A stretch of DNA of 64,000 nucleotides from Diphasiastrum complanatum. Lineage: Eukaryota > Streptophyta > Lycopodiopsida > Lycopodiales > Lycopodiaceae. The stretch spans positions 2,810,081 to 2,874,080 of the forward strand of contig CM055113.1 of the NCBI GenBank assembly GCA_029204225.1, written 5' to 3'. The first letter of the stretch is position 1, and every line of letters starts with the position of its first letter. Shown here one piece after another: positions 1-13,600 of the stretch. The notes under the pieces are model-generated. The model was not told the DNA's origin and did no database searches. It saw nothing but the letters and a program-made list of their open reading frames with translations. The position numbers and the translations under genes are program-made.

Positions 1-49
1 ATTTCTTGATAGAGTTGTTTCTCTGACATGCCAATTTTAAACCTTGCAG

Positions 50-1669
50 ACGAAGATATTTGATTTGGAGCGCCAGGTTGACTTGCCTACGGACAACACC
101 CATCCCATGCTTGCAGATGACCTGGGCACACAGTTGATGGCAGAGAGAGAGAGGGAGCTTGCCGAGATGAGAGAGAGAGAGCTTGGGCTTGAGCACAGAG
201 AGCCTCCATTGTACGAGGCAGATGATCCAGTGTCAGAGGATGATCAGGATGAGGATGAGCCCAATCGGGTTGTGTTCGCCAGATCAGAGCGGGATGAGGC
301 ATATGATACAGGTGTTGGGCACACGCCTAGAGCAGGGGTCACAGGTGCATCACGTGGTAGAGGTGGGACACATGCCAAGGATTATACCAGGAGACGGGCA
401 GGGCACACAGTGGGGGCCAGTGGCATACCTTCTTATGTTGATATGATGGAGGAGGCTCTTGATAGGGGGCAGAGTGATTTGGGTTTACCTTCCGCAGCTG
501 CTTGGATGCGTGCATCACAAAGCCATAGGCATTTCTATGACAGCACACCAGAGGAGTCACCAGATGACTTTGATTGTACTGATTGGGAGGCCATGCAGGG
601 TCCGCATGGTGCACAGGATGAGGCACGGGATGTTCCAGAGGATGGTGCTCATGATGAGTCCCAGAGCTCAGAGCATTTGTATTCGGATGCCCAGCTGGAC
701 GACTTGATTGCAGACTTGGATTCAGAGGCCCAGCAGATGCCGAGCGTCAGGGCACCCCCATCCTCTCTAGCCAGCATGCCCTACACAGTCTCAGCCAGAG
801 CAGCTACACGAGGTGCCTGTAGTTCCTCTAGTTCCTCAGAGGGTGTATGTGCGCCGCACAGCACCTCCAGTGCCATCGATACCGTTGAGGCTTGCAGCCC
901 CTTCATCGCCATCCACTTTTGCAGCAGCAGGTCTCCACGGCAGGCCACCATCTGTGCCCAGATCTTCTCTTGCAGCACCCACATCTACAGATGCTCCTCC
1001 AATGGCAGCACCCACAGCACATCCTCCTCCATTGGCAGCACCCACGGCACCGGCTCCTCCTTTGGCAGCACCCACAACACATCCTCCTCCTTTGGCAGCA
1101 CCCAGGATGTACCAGTACCGTCCACCACAGCGCCCCTTTCAGTACTTATCGCCGCTGTACTTGCCTCCTACAGGGACGGCCCCTCCACATCTAGTTCCTC
1201 CACCAGCAGCAGGCCCACGGGCACACACTCCTCGGACCTATCCTCCACTATCAGCTGCACATGGACACCCATCTTTAGCTACTCTATCCCAACCGGCCGC
1301 AGCTTGGGCTCAGTCTAGTCAGCCAGGTGATCTGCATGGGGGTGATGAGGCATTGACGGCTCCCCTCATCCGCAAGAGGCCAAAAAGGCCCAAGGGTGCA
1401 CCGAACAAGAAAGGCAGGGCACAGAAACTGCCAGGGAAGAGAGGACGACCTCGCAGGGCTCCAGTTGCTGGTAGAGGTGCAATATTACCGCCAGCTACAG
1501 CAGGTGTTGTTGGTTTAGCCTGCTTGGGGGCTGATGCGGAGGCAGATTGGGAGGATGAGGATACACAGCCCATGCCAGTACCAGACAGACATAGATATCA
1601 GTTGCGAGAGTCAGCTCGGGGCCCTGAGTTGTCTCCGGAGCATTCATCTGAGTTTGAGGCAAAGCATTG
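50..1669 (+). pseudogene. Acidic / proline-rich / AT-hook ORF, frameshifted, 5' end outside the window
   Basis: I do not recognise a named family. A coding exon appears to begin at 50, right after a pyrimidine-rich stretch ending in TTGCAG, which looks like a 3' splice site, so earlier exons lie to the left. The first frame (50 to about 770) encodes a charged segment rich in RERE and DDE runs, then a section containing SYVDMMEEALDRG. Near 770-810 sensible coding moves by one base to the next frame. That frame gives a Pro/Ala repeat with four or five APPLAAPT-like copies (about 960-1110), then a strongly basic block with KRPKRPKG and the AT-hook core GKRGRPRR (about 1370-1460), ending at a TGA at 1668-1670. 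The composition recalls the long C-terminal tails of some plant hAT-type transposase genes, but no catalytic part is present. The frameshift or a hidden intron makes a decayed TE gene likely. Confidence 0.45.
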
Positions 1670-1670
1670 A

Positions 1671-2599
1671 TTGTAGCTCCGTCATTTTATTTTTAGCAGT
1701 TTGATATCATGTTCCATGCTTGGTGCCAGATGGTCAAACTGTATTCAGACCATTTTTCACATTATATTTAGTGTTGGACGTATTCTATTCACTGCACAAT
1801 GTGTATTTGTCAATTTGTAATTGTGATGTTCTACTTGCAGTTTTACTTCAAATGGTGTGTGCGTGTTTTCAATTAGTTTTCAGTACAGAGTTTGAGAGCA
1901 TATGCTAAACACAGAAATACAACCCCCCTGATAGCATTTCATAATCACATACATCAGATTGCAATACACAAGGCACACATTGCACAAAAAACACACCGTA
2001 CATTAATTCATCAGATGTATCAAAATTACAATACGTATTCCCACCGCATACGGCTGGGGCTGTTCTTTACACCATGCTAGACACTAAATACTGCCACTCT
2101 CCTCATGCTCTTAAGCCACTGAATTGGCTTTTGTTTCATACTATGAAATGGTGAGAAGGCAATTTAGATATCTTAGAAAAGGTGTTCCATCTTGATGAAT
2201 GATGCTAATTTTGAAATAACCACTGTATAGATGCTAGAAGTGATCTTATTTTATATTTAGCAAGAACAAGATCAGATTGTCTCCAGTTGCTCTTAAGCTA
2301 GTGAACCAGCGGTTCTTTCTCGAGGTAATCTGCATAAATGTAATGAAAGAGAAAGTTCTATTGTGAGAATTCACACTATTTTGAAGATCTAAGATGGAAA
2401 CAGCAAATGAAATGGGCAGGAGACTCTGCCATACATTTATATGAAAAAGCTTATAGATTTTATCTATTGAATATTGAGAAATGGTAAACTACATCATTTC
2501 TTATGATTAGCTTCTAAAATTTCACATGAAAGCCTGAAAAAGCAAAAGAATATTACAATATCTTAAAAAAATGATTCCCCTTTAGTGGGTAATGCTTAC
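1671..2599. other. Non-coding, AT-rich; presumed part of a kinesin-9 intron
   Basis: There is no credible ORF. The stretch lies downstream (minus-strand sense) of the donor that ends the last kinesin-9 exon visible here, so it is best read as intron sequence leading to exons beyond the left edge. I looked for the next expected kinesin segment (continuing from QAFEL) on the minus strand and did not find it. Confidence 0.5.
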
Positions 2600-5565
2600 A
2601 ATTCAAAAGCTTGCTTTTGATCACTTGGAAAATTTGATGGGCATTTTAAATCACTTCCCGACTTGTTGACCTTCATTGACATATTGCCATTCAAATGTCT
2701 TGATGTGCAACTATCCTCATCCCCCTCGGTCCTTTCGGTAGCGCATTCTGATGTGGATCTCTTTCCTTCACTTATGATCTGACCAGGTCCTTCACCATTT
2801 TGAGGCTGAACTTGTGTGAAAGCATGGACCTTTGCCTTTACAGACTCACGCTTTCGAATGAAAGAGACAAGGATGTTTATCTCATTGTCTCTTTGTTGCA
2901 ACTACTACCGTATCATGAAAAAGATTAGTCAAAACACAAGTGTGTAATTCAAAAGGAATTGCAAAAGCTAAACTATGAAGAAATTTGATTTCTCATTCAT
3001 AGTCATCTCATTTCCACCCGATTGCATTGTGGTAAGCTTGCAGCTCGGGCTGAATTACAGGTAAAGTTCATGCTTAAGAAAAAGGTTCTTTACAGAATAC
3101 AAACAAAGCCATTAAATTGCCAGACACAAGCATCAATAACACATATCCCGGGTATACCTGATGATATAAACTTTGAATTGTCTCATTGAGAGGTAAGGTG
3201 CTCCCTGAACCCGACGAAATCTCATTTGTTGGTGAACAACCATAAGCTGGCTTCTGATGCAATGCAGCTCCACTTTCGTTAAGTAGGTCTTTAAGAATCT
3301 GAAAAGCAGCTCGTACATGAAGAACACTTGCTGCCAAAGCCAACATTAAGATGAATTATCCAGAAAAAAAAAATTGGGTTCCTTACAAGGGGTTGAAAAA
3401 TGTCTGCTGCTATAAGTTGATTCCTCAGATACAAGAACCAAACTGTGCAATGCAGAAGTTATTTACGCATTTTAGTCTCATTGGCCCAGATACTCATTTC
3501 TATTTTTACCTTCACAATTCAAATAGGCATCAGGGGAAGTGTCTTGAATATATGTTGTGACTTGATTCTTGAGGATGTTAAGCTCGGTTGAAGTTAAAGG
3601 TTCTCGGTCAAAATCTTCTCCACGTAGAAGTTTTAGCTCCATCTAGCAGCAAACAAATGCTCTGTAAGAAAAGCTACCACCCAAAGCCATGTACTCTCTG
3701 AAATAGGTTGGATCGTTCGACATTTTACACAGGGCATGCAGCAGCTTTGGAAAAACCACAGCTTCCAGTGATTCATTTCATAAGTGGATCTTTGCTAGTT
3801 TGCAGGGCAAGTATACCTTTAGATCTTTAATTTCCTGCTTTAACCTTTTGATTACAAAATTGGGATCAACTTCTTCATTCAGCATTACCTGCAGGAGCAA
3901 AGAAGGAAAAGGTTGTTGCACTGCAACCACGTACGCAACAACAAAACTCAGTCTGCATCAAAAGCTTCCTGCTAAAAAAGGATTGAAACATATTCTTACT
4001 TGATTCGAAACCATAGCAACACGCTGAGCAAAACGACAAGTTGAAATGGTCTCTTCAAGCTGATCTTGAGCGACAGAGACAGTGGCAATCATAACCTGAA
4101 AACAGCATAACGTCCAGCCATGAAAATCAGTTACTACCCTTTCAGCAAGATCATACAAAATCTAGCAAAGATCACAATGTTATCTCTAAATATTTTTTTC
4201 ACAAAGGACGTGGAGTTAATTTTCTAGAAAAGTATACCCTTTGGATCACACAGTGGAACAAGCACTTTCCTTAACTGGTATTGCAGTGAAGATTGCTTCA
4301 TGAAGATCTAAGCAAAATCATTTCTTTGCAAATGCACCATTATTACGATTGAAGATATGTTTTATTTGTACCCTAAGTTCTGTGGGTGTTTCATCATTTG
4401 AAGAGACAGGTTTCCACTTCTTCTAAAATTTGTGTTCACGACATTTTCCCACAAATCATTAAGAAATAAGCCTCAAGTTATTCTTGCTATATGAGAATAT
4501 TTTGCTCCAATTTTCCAATAATCTTCACATGTAAGCATAGCAAGTCATAGAAATTTCCCTCAATGAATCCCAGTCCCTTGCTGCTTTTGCAAATTAATCA
4601 TCAGAACAATTAAGAACATCAACACCACGTCATGAAACAAACCAAGAGAACAATAGATTTCCGTTTGAATATCAATCTAAAACTAAAATATCAAGACAAT
4701 CAGGAAAGGAACATTGCCCTAAAGCTTTCCTTTGAAGAAGCTCTTCATCTATAATCGTCGATTAACAGATAATTGAAGACATTATCTATTTATGCTAACT
4801 GAAGGTCAATTGGGGGTTGGGTGCCCTACTAAAAAGTCAGGGATAGGATGGAGTGCCCTAGATTAGGTTAGGGGCCCACCAACAAGTTAAACTCAAGCAT
4901 AATTACAACTAGATTCAAATCAAATAGAGATTCAAAGATCCAGACACTTTTTGAAAGATTTGAATTGAGCAAAGTATCCGAAGAGTAAAATTCAGCTGAA
5001 ACACAGCAAGAATCATGTGTTCTTGATCATAGATTTGCCATAAGGACCCTTCATTTCACCTCTCAGCATTCCCAAGTTTCTAATTCAAAACAAAACAAGT
5101 TCCTTATATGAATAAGCAAAGATCCAAATCCCGATTTGAATAAGATAAATTTGAATCTTTTCGAATCGAGATTTGTTGCAACTATGACTCACCTTTATCC
5201 TTTGTCCTGCTAGAGCTCTTTATAGCCATTTTTCTGCTTTCTGATAAATGGAAACTTTACCAGGATCTTTCTTAAAAATATAGCATAATATCACTTATAA
5301 AATGACAATACCGTTCTACAATTTCCACCCAAGGAATCACGAAGAACAGATGTCATCATAGAATTTCTATAAGGTATGTGGCTTCGAGGCTTCCCCTGAA
5401 TTTTTTCATGCAATGCTATGATGACCTGCAAGATGCCATAGTCAAAACCTGTAGGGCTCAAAGCATGAAATGGGAACTTGGAGTGCTGTTGTAGATTTGA
5501 AAAAAATTTTCCACCTGTTCAAGAAAATGAAGTGACAAGTTGATGTATTTTGCTTCTTTCAAGAT
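2600..5565 (-). CDS. Kinesin-9 exons 5-11 (end of motor, neck and stalk start)
   Basis: Seven short exons with compact introns. Exon 5 (5515-5565) gives [14 protein letters not shown]. Exon 6 (5312-5425) gives [20 protein letters not shown]. Exon 7 (4000-4095) gives [15 protein letters not shown]. Exon 8 (3817-3888) gives [17 protein letters not shown], the start of the neck helix. Exon 9 (3510-3642), exon 10 (3158-3330) and exon 11 (2600-2901, starting [12 protein letters not shown]) encode the linker and first stalk part. The rest is intron. The 1.2 kb between exons 7 and 6 (4096-5311) shows no further coding sequence. Confidence 0.9.
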
Positions 5566-7621
5566 CTGCAAAAGACAAATTTGAAGAAAGTACCACAATG
5601 AGGAGCGTAGATTATCTTGATGTACTTCAAAATAGCAAAATAAAGAGTCCATCTTTAGGCGTCAGAAGTTTATTGGAATCTTATAAAGTTGTACTGCGTG
5701 ATTGTGAAAAAGTGACTGCCTTGGGAAAACTATTTGTTTCAAAGAGAATACAGCTATTTACTATAAATAACAAATTATGGGCAGAAATAACCAAAAAACT
5801 GAAAGCTTTTTTTGGAGATAATTCATACAATTATGTCTATCTCAAAGGAACTAAAAATTTGAATTACCTGTCCATCGATGCCAGTTTTGCTGGCTCGCTC
5901 TGATCCAGCAAGATCAACAAGATGTAGTTTGGACCTGCGAACAGTATCTTCTCCAGCTTTGCGTGCCTCAACATACGCAGTGAAGATGCAATGTGACCTA
6001 CTACTGGCCATGTTCATTGGTGTAGCACTAATCATGCGATTTGTATCTCCTAGAAATAGTAAGTTTAGGGCCTCCTCTTCATTGCTGCAGAACGACAGCA
6101 TAAATGTCATGCTCTCTCTCTCTCTCTCTCTCCATTAGGGCCCTTTTTGGACTCAAAAAGGGCCTCTTCACTAATTATAATTAGTGTTAATGACGACATG
6201 TGTACCAATAAGAGAGTGACAATTGAGATGGCGTGGTCCATATGACATGGCACATCCAATGGTGTAACATAGATCTCAAATTCTAACCCATCCATTAACC
6301 CTCCTCTAACCCTACTTGCTCAACCCGTAGTAATGATGATAGGACAAGGCTCAAATTTGAATTTTAAATACAAATATAACCGTTTTTTCAAGCCCTTAAA
6401 AATTAATTTTTTATTGCTTAGAATGAGTGAAAAGGGGGCCCAATATTTCCTTGGGCCCCCATTTTGCAAAAAAATTTGAAAAAAAAATGCGGGAAGGGGT
6501 ATGGGAGTACATACCCCCGCCCCCACCCCATTGTACCCATGGTACCCCCTCCCCCCCCCCCCCCTTTCCCTTTCGCTGGCCCGTCTCGCTCCCAGCCATC
6601 ACTCCGGGCCGCTGGCCCTGGTTGGTGCGCAGGGCCCCACATAAATCCCCCCCTCATGTGTACTTTGCAATGAGGGAGGGGGGGTGTGATGGCATCGCGC
6701 ACCCACCGCGCTCTCACCCATCTCCGCGCTCGCTCTGCCCACTTGGGGCCGCAAAGATGGGTGGGAGCGAGGTGGGCGCACGATGCCATCACACCCCCCT
6801 CCCTCATTGCAAAGTACACATGAGGGAGGGGGGGGGTTTATGTGGGGCCCTCCGGGCCCTGCGCACCAACCAGGGCCAGCGGCCCGGAGTGATGGCTGGG
6901 AGTGAGACGGGCCAGCTGGCCCGGGGGAAGGGAGAGAAAGGGAAAGGGGGGGTACCATGGGTACAAGGGGGGGGGGGGGGGGGGGGGGGGGGGGCGGGGT
7001 ATGTACTCACATACCCCTCCCCCCATTTTTTTTTCAAATTTTTCTCGCAAAATGGGGGCCCAAGGAAATATTGGGCCCCCTTTTCACTCATTCTAAGCAA
7101 TAAAAAATCAATTTTGAAGGGCTTGAAAAAACGGCTGTTATATTAGATTCAAGAATTTAGACTACATTAAAATTATGTGTCCTTGCTATATTATGCTAGG
7201 CCTAAGTGAAGCCTATTAAAATAGAAGTTAACCCATGATAAACCCAGGGTGAGCTGCCACATAGGATGATTAATGAACTAATTAATCCGAATTAGCAAAC
7301 ATGTTTAGGCAAGGAAGAGGCCCTTTTTGAGTTCAAAAAGGGCCCTAATGTCTCTCTCACCAGCAGGACAGGATTGGATGATATATCTCAGTCATGCTGT
7401 ACCTATGCTCCCAAATGTTCATATTTCATCCAATGTATTTCAGTTCATAGTATTTAGACATGTTATTTTTGTTATTGTTTCGGAGACGTTTCATACGCTC
7501 CCACTGTTACCACATAGTAGCCTTGGCTTCTTGAAAGGCTTGACATCTCTCTCCCTTCTAAGTTCGGCCATCAATGAGAGAGGGTGATGGAGGAATAGGA
7601 GCGGTGATGCAGGTCAAGCGG

Positions 7622-7684
<63 letters not shown>

Positions 7685-10600
7685 AAGAAAGAAAGAAAGA
7701 AAGCTTTATTAATGTCTTTTCCATGCCAAAAGGCATATAAGACCAAACGGAGTACATGTCAAGTGAAAACCATGAGCATATATGAACGTCTCCAAGAAAA
7801 ACTATGCATAAAAGAGAAATGAGTAATATAATGTCTTTTCCAAAAGGCATATAAGACTAGTGAATGTACATGTCAAGTCTATAGAGATGGACTAGTTCCT
7901 TACCTTGATGGTGTCGCTAACAATTCATGTCAATAGGAAGTTGGGGCCCCGGGCATGGGAATGTCTCGGGGCCCCGTCCACACCACCTACGTATTGGAGT
8001 ATGGAATTGTAATGGTATACACTCACCATCTTCTGCGGGGGATCTTATGGACTTCATTACATGGAGGGACCTATTAATTTTCATGGAGACACATGAGAAC
8101 CTGGAGCGGGGACTACCCACATTGCCATGTTACAGATGGGACTCAATATATAGGATAGAAATGAGAGTGGCAGAGGTTTTAGTGGTGTTGTATGCTTATA
8201 TAGAGTCACTACATCCAGCTATAAAGTTGATCGGCCACAACGTAGATGCATGATATATATGGGTTCACATTCCCAAATGCGACATTGCCCTAGATAGAGA
8301 TCTCTTCATTGTGGCTTGCTACTTCCCTCCAGAATATTCTTCATTTGTTGAGGGTATTGGCTCTCCTTAGGCTGACCTTTCTGTAGAATTCTCAGTTCAC
8401 AGGTTGAGGGTATGTTCTTTTCACTAGTGATCTTAATGCCAAGACTGCTACCAAACATATCAATTTTCATGCCGTTGCTGACCATTTCCGTAGGGGAAAG
8501 CTTGATTTTCATCAGTAAAACAAGGTTTATTTCCAGCAGTGCTAAACCGATTCAGAACGGGGAAAGAAAATTATTGATTTCCTTGCATGTACAAACATCA
8601 AAAAGCATGAAACATGGTGAGGCTGGCTACCTTGTCTCCCCCCAATCTTTGCTGCATAGATTATTATTAGGAATGCCTCTCTCTAGGCTCACTTATGCAC
8701 AATCCTCAAGCATCCCTTAACCCTGACCCTTTCTAACATTGACACATGGCCAATTCCATGCACAGTCGACACTTGCCACTTGGTAGTACCCTGACACATA
8801 GGCAAGTGAGTAAGCTGGCATGTGTCACTCATACACTGGACCAAGTGTCCTAGTGAGCATGTTAACAGGGACCTCTTGCGTTCAAGATAGACTTCTATTG
8901 TTTCAGCTTCCTAGAGTTGGATGCCACTAGAGGCCAAATGCCTAATAATGGACGAACGGACCAAATGCCCTAGTTGGATGGCTAGAATGATTGCCTAACT
9001 ACTATAATGGAGGCCATCATTCTATCATTACTTAGTTTATGTTTTGGAGTCTTGAGCTCTATGTAGGGGAGTTCGATCTTTGCACTAGAAATTTATGTTC
9101 GAGAATTGCCTGAGCTATCGATGGCCATTGGTATTCATGCAATTTTTTTTTGTTGGAAAATGCTATATGAATCTTGGAGACAAGTTTGGACATTTTCTCG
9201 GTTGTGGTGTCTTAGAATCTTTGGTATTCGAAGATACAAAAAATCTTCGACCTTGAACTCTTGAGGTGAGCTACTTTGATTAGCATAGGATGGGGCTTGA
9301 TCCTGGGGATCCTAGGCCGATTCATTACTTTCCTTAGCCACTTGCAACATTTTTTACATATCTTGCAAAAAATCAAGTGTAGCTTGAACCTTGAGACCTT
9401 TGAGTCTAATAGATATTGGTGAATGAGGTTGAAAGCCAAACATCACCATGAAAGGGCTAAATCTGGTGGCAAAATGCTTCACAATATTGTACGCAAACTC
9501 AACCCTTGGGAGGTAAATTTCCCAATTTGATTGTCGCTTGGAGACATATGCCCAAACCATATTCTCCATCGACTAGTTTGTACGTCTCGTCTGCCCATTA
9601 GATAGATTATGAGTGATTACAAGACACTAGACCACTAGTAGTTCCTAGTCTTTCAAAGATCAATTGCTAGAATATGACCAATATTTTATATGTCCACTCG
9701 ACCCTTCATTTTCAACCATTAAAAATTCCTTTTAACAAGGCCAAGTGTCTTCTATTTGCCAGGGTGTCCCGCACTAGGGCTGTCATGACATTCATGCAAG
9801 ATTTGGGCATTGATATCCTCTTTATCTTGCACACATACCTTTCCATTTTGGAAAAGTAAACCATTTCTAATGGAATAGTCTAATTGTATTTTCTTGTCTC
9901 GGTATTTTATTGAGTCTTGTGCCCCAACATTTTCACTAGGTCTAAAATTTCGTGCTCAAACTTGTTGCCAAATATGATCAAAATATGCATCGGTCTGACA
10001 AAGACAAAGAGATAGATATATATTGGATTGGATCCTACCAAAGAATAATTGATTGATCTCCAATTTGGCTCAAAGCATCAACAATACAGTTTAATGCACC
10101 CTTGTGGTACTTAATGTCAAAAAAATTTGAACTACTAAATGAGTTCCGACCATCTGGCCTTATGGCGTCTCAGGTCCACAACATCACAAATATATTGAAG
10201 GGATTGATGATCCATCATCATTGTAAACCTGGTGCCATACAAGTTGTAGTCATGTGAAGCCTAAAAAATTTCACTTGTCAAATCGTTTTCGAGATAGGCC
10301 ACTCTTGTGCCTTATGAACCTTATCACAAGAAATTAGATATCATATAGCCCAGAAACTTGATTCAAGCAAATGCTCCTTAATCAACCTGCTAGTTTAGAT
10401 ATGAGACGTGAAGTCTAGAATTGAGTGCCCTTGGAGGACATTTGAAAATATATTGCTTACACTAGAACTAGGCTCAATATAAAGTCCTAGAAGGTTTCCT
10501 TACAAAACACCAAAAGCATATTGGTGGTTGGCAATCCCACCTAGCCATTTTGTACTATATTGAGCCATGTTACACCATCTTGCACACACAATAACTTGAT

Positions 10601-13600
10601 GTAGGACTTTCAGTCTCCACCTATGCACCAAAATACACATTTTTTTTGCCTTTTTTTTTAAAGATAGTCTTGATTGTCCTCTCCGATTCCAAGCTCTGAC
10701 TTGAGGTGAACTTCCTCGAGAATCAAAATCTTTTGAAGCTATAAGCACCAAAACTGCACAATCGACAATTCTTTTTCATGATGATCAACGGTTCCAAGTG
10801 GCCTACTCTAAGCTAGATTATTTACCAACTCTTTAGATCATCGGCCATTGATTCAACAGAAATGGTCCACTGAGAATTCATTAAGCAGGTTAGAACTTAG
10901 AAGTATTCATTATTACTTTCTTGGAAAAACCGGATCTTGCTTTCACACTATAGCTGTTACGAGACCGTAACAATACCGACCCAACATCTGGGAACAGCTA
11001 ACCACCAGAGGGCAGAGGACAATGTGAGTCAGGCATGCATGCCGCATACCATGCAGTCAGTATGAGGGCCAGTAATGCCCATGCTGACACATGCATACGC
11101 ATGCGGAAGCATGCATGATAATCAGGGGCCATGCCATCCATCAGTGATGGACTGGGACCCCACATGCAATAGTAATCTACTGCATGCAGCATGAACAGTG
11201 GGTGTTGGCAGTAACTCCCACCAACCGCTCCCATGCAAACTCACACTGGGCTAGGAGGGGCATTCTATAAGAGAGTGCATTGGCTGGGTGGATCAGACTA
11301 GCTTTGCCTTCCTGTGGTTTTGCTGTTCATAACACTGGTATCAAAGTGTAGGTGGTCGTGGACTGGATCTTCCACGTTTTTCGAAGGCTATGTATGTCAG
11401 AAAGGTGGGAAGGCAGCACATTTTTCTTGCAGGTTTTCAGTGGCCAGTAATGCAAGAATTTTCACCATGTTAATCCACAGTTTCCAGTGCCTAGTTGTAT
11501 GGAATAGACCTGTCAGATCCAGCGCTCACAGATTTCAGGTATTTTTGAAGTGCTCTAGCCCACACAGATTTCAGGTATTTCTGAAGCGCTCTAGCCCACA
11601 CAGATTTCAGGTGTTCAGCGCCCAGTTGTATGATTTCTGGCGCCCAAATCTGCTTGTCAGATCAGTGATTTCCAGCAAGCTTTTTATCAGAAATTGGCGG
11701 CAGCTTATTCCAGTTGAGAGGGTGCACTTTCAAAGACCTGAAGTCTGATATTTGAAGGAATGACACTAGAGTGCAGTTTGCCAAACTCTTCCACACATTT
11801 TTTGTGACAAATTGGGCGCATTTTATTGCAGTTCTGTCCAGCGCATTTCTAGCCAGATTTTCAAATCATTTTTTGGATGAACAGGGCACTGTTTTCTGCC
11901 CAATCAGCGCATTAATTTTAGCTTGACCGACACTCTTTCACATGCAAAGAACATTGCTTGGATTCTGATCCCTGTTTCTAGTTATTTTGGGTGCAAATCA
12001 AAGCGTTTTTCTGCAGCTAGATTGGGCGCAATCTTTCCAAGTCCTGTCAGCACATTTTCTTGCTAGTTTCTAGCACGTTTTTCAAGGAAAATGCAAGCAC
12101 CTGATCTGCTGTTACAAGGACAGAATTCAGCAGTAAAGAATGTTGGCATTATAGTGCTATGGATACAACTGGTCACGTTCTGAATTAATTCCCTCCCAAA
12201 GCTTCGAATTTTCAGTTCAGTACATCATTTTGGAGCAAAAATTACGGTTGCACGCAAAGGTGAAAGACCGAGGCCTTACTTCTACGACCCTTTTCAAGCT
12301 GATCTTTCTTTCCAGCAGAAAAGGTGCACAGTGGTAGAGCTTCAAGGGTGCAACGAAGGAGCGAAAGGTTAGCAACTGCCTGGAGTCATTTCATGCGGTT
12401 CGGAATTCCAGTTTCCAGCAAGCTGAAAACTAAAGAGTGAGCTGTAAAGTCCACAACCATTCGAAAGCTGAGGGGACATACTTGTTTTTTCCGTTGGCAA
12501 GCGGGATTTAGCTTAGAGCTAACTATTTCCCCCTTGTCTTTTTTCCTTTTGATTTGTTTTACGTTTAAGCTACTCTCTTCGAACGTCGACAGGAAACGCC
12601 ATTGATGAGCTCGAAGAGGAAGCCCTTTGTTTTCAAGAGGAAAAAGTAGCAATGGATGTTGATGAGGAATTTGAGACTTTTCATAACGATGTTTTTTTTC
12701 TCTAAAGAACATTATCAAAAATTAGAAATTGAGGTCACTAGTCTAAAACAGACTTTAAACAGCATGCAAACGAAACAGGATAAATCATTTGCAGAAATTA
12801 AAAGCATGTTTGCTAATTTAGTACCTCCTACTCAAATTTCAACTCCAATTTCAGCTTCAGTTTTAGTACCTATTGTATCTCCGTTACCTATACCTCCCAC
12901 ACCAATCTTTAACGAAGAAGAAAAAGACAGAAACAATGATTTCTTGTTCGTGGGGTCGATCCTTTGCTTCCTGCTGCTCTGGAGTCTGGGGCTCTGCATT
13001 CTGATTTGATGTCTATCCTCGATCTCCCTCTGGAATGGGCAGCAGTGTGAAGATCTCATGGCCTCGTTCGTCTTTTAGTCCAGGAAATGTGGACTCATCG
13101 AACTTCACATCTCTGCTGGAAACAACCTTCTTCGTGGTTGGATCGTAGAGCATGTACACATGTGTTCTGTTCGAGTAGCCGACCATGATTGTTTGCTCAG
13201 ATTTGTCGTCGAGCTTGCTCCTCTTTTCCTTCGGAATGTGCTTGTATGCTGCACATCCAAACACTCGTATGTATGACAGATCAGGCTTTCTGCCTGTCCA
13301 CATTTTGTATGGTGTTTTGTTTTCCAGCGCTGTCGTTGTAGATCTGTTCTGCAGGTGTACAGCTGCAGCTATTGCCTCGGCCCACAATTGACCTGGCAAT
13401 TGAGCCTGTGCCATCATGCATCTGGCTCCTTCGACTAGCATTCTGTTTTTTCTTTCTGCCACACCGTTGTATTCTGGTGTGTATGCAAGAGTGAACTGGT
13501 GTTCGATCCCCTGTTCTTCGCAGAATCTTGAGAATTCTGTACGTTTGTATTCACCTCCATTGTCAGATCTAAGGATCTGTATCTTTTTCGAGGTGTGTCG

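Noticed and set aside
6411-7146. Six overlapping long ORFs on both strands
   Set aside because: They arise from poly-G/C and the palindrome (P/G/H runs, mirrored on both strands); no real protein composition.
7558-7850. ORFs rich in Ser/Leu or Arg/Glu repeats
   Set aside because: Direct translation of the (GA)n and (GAAA)n tract.
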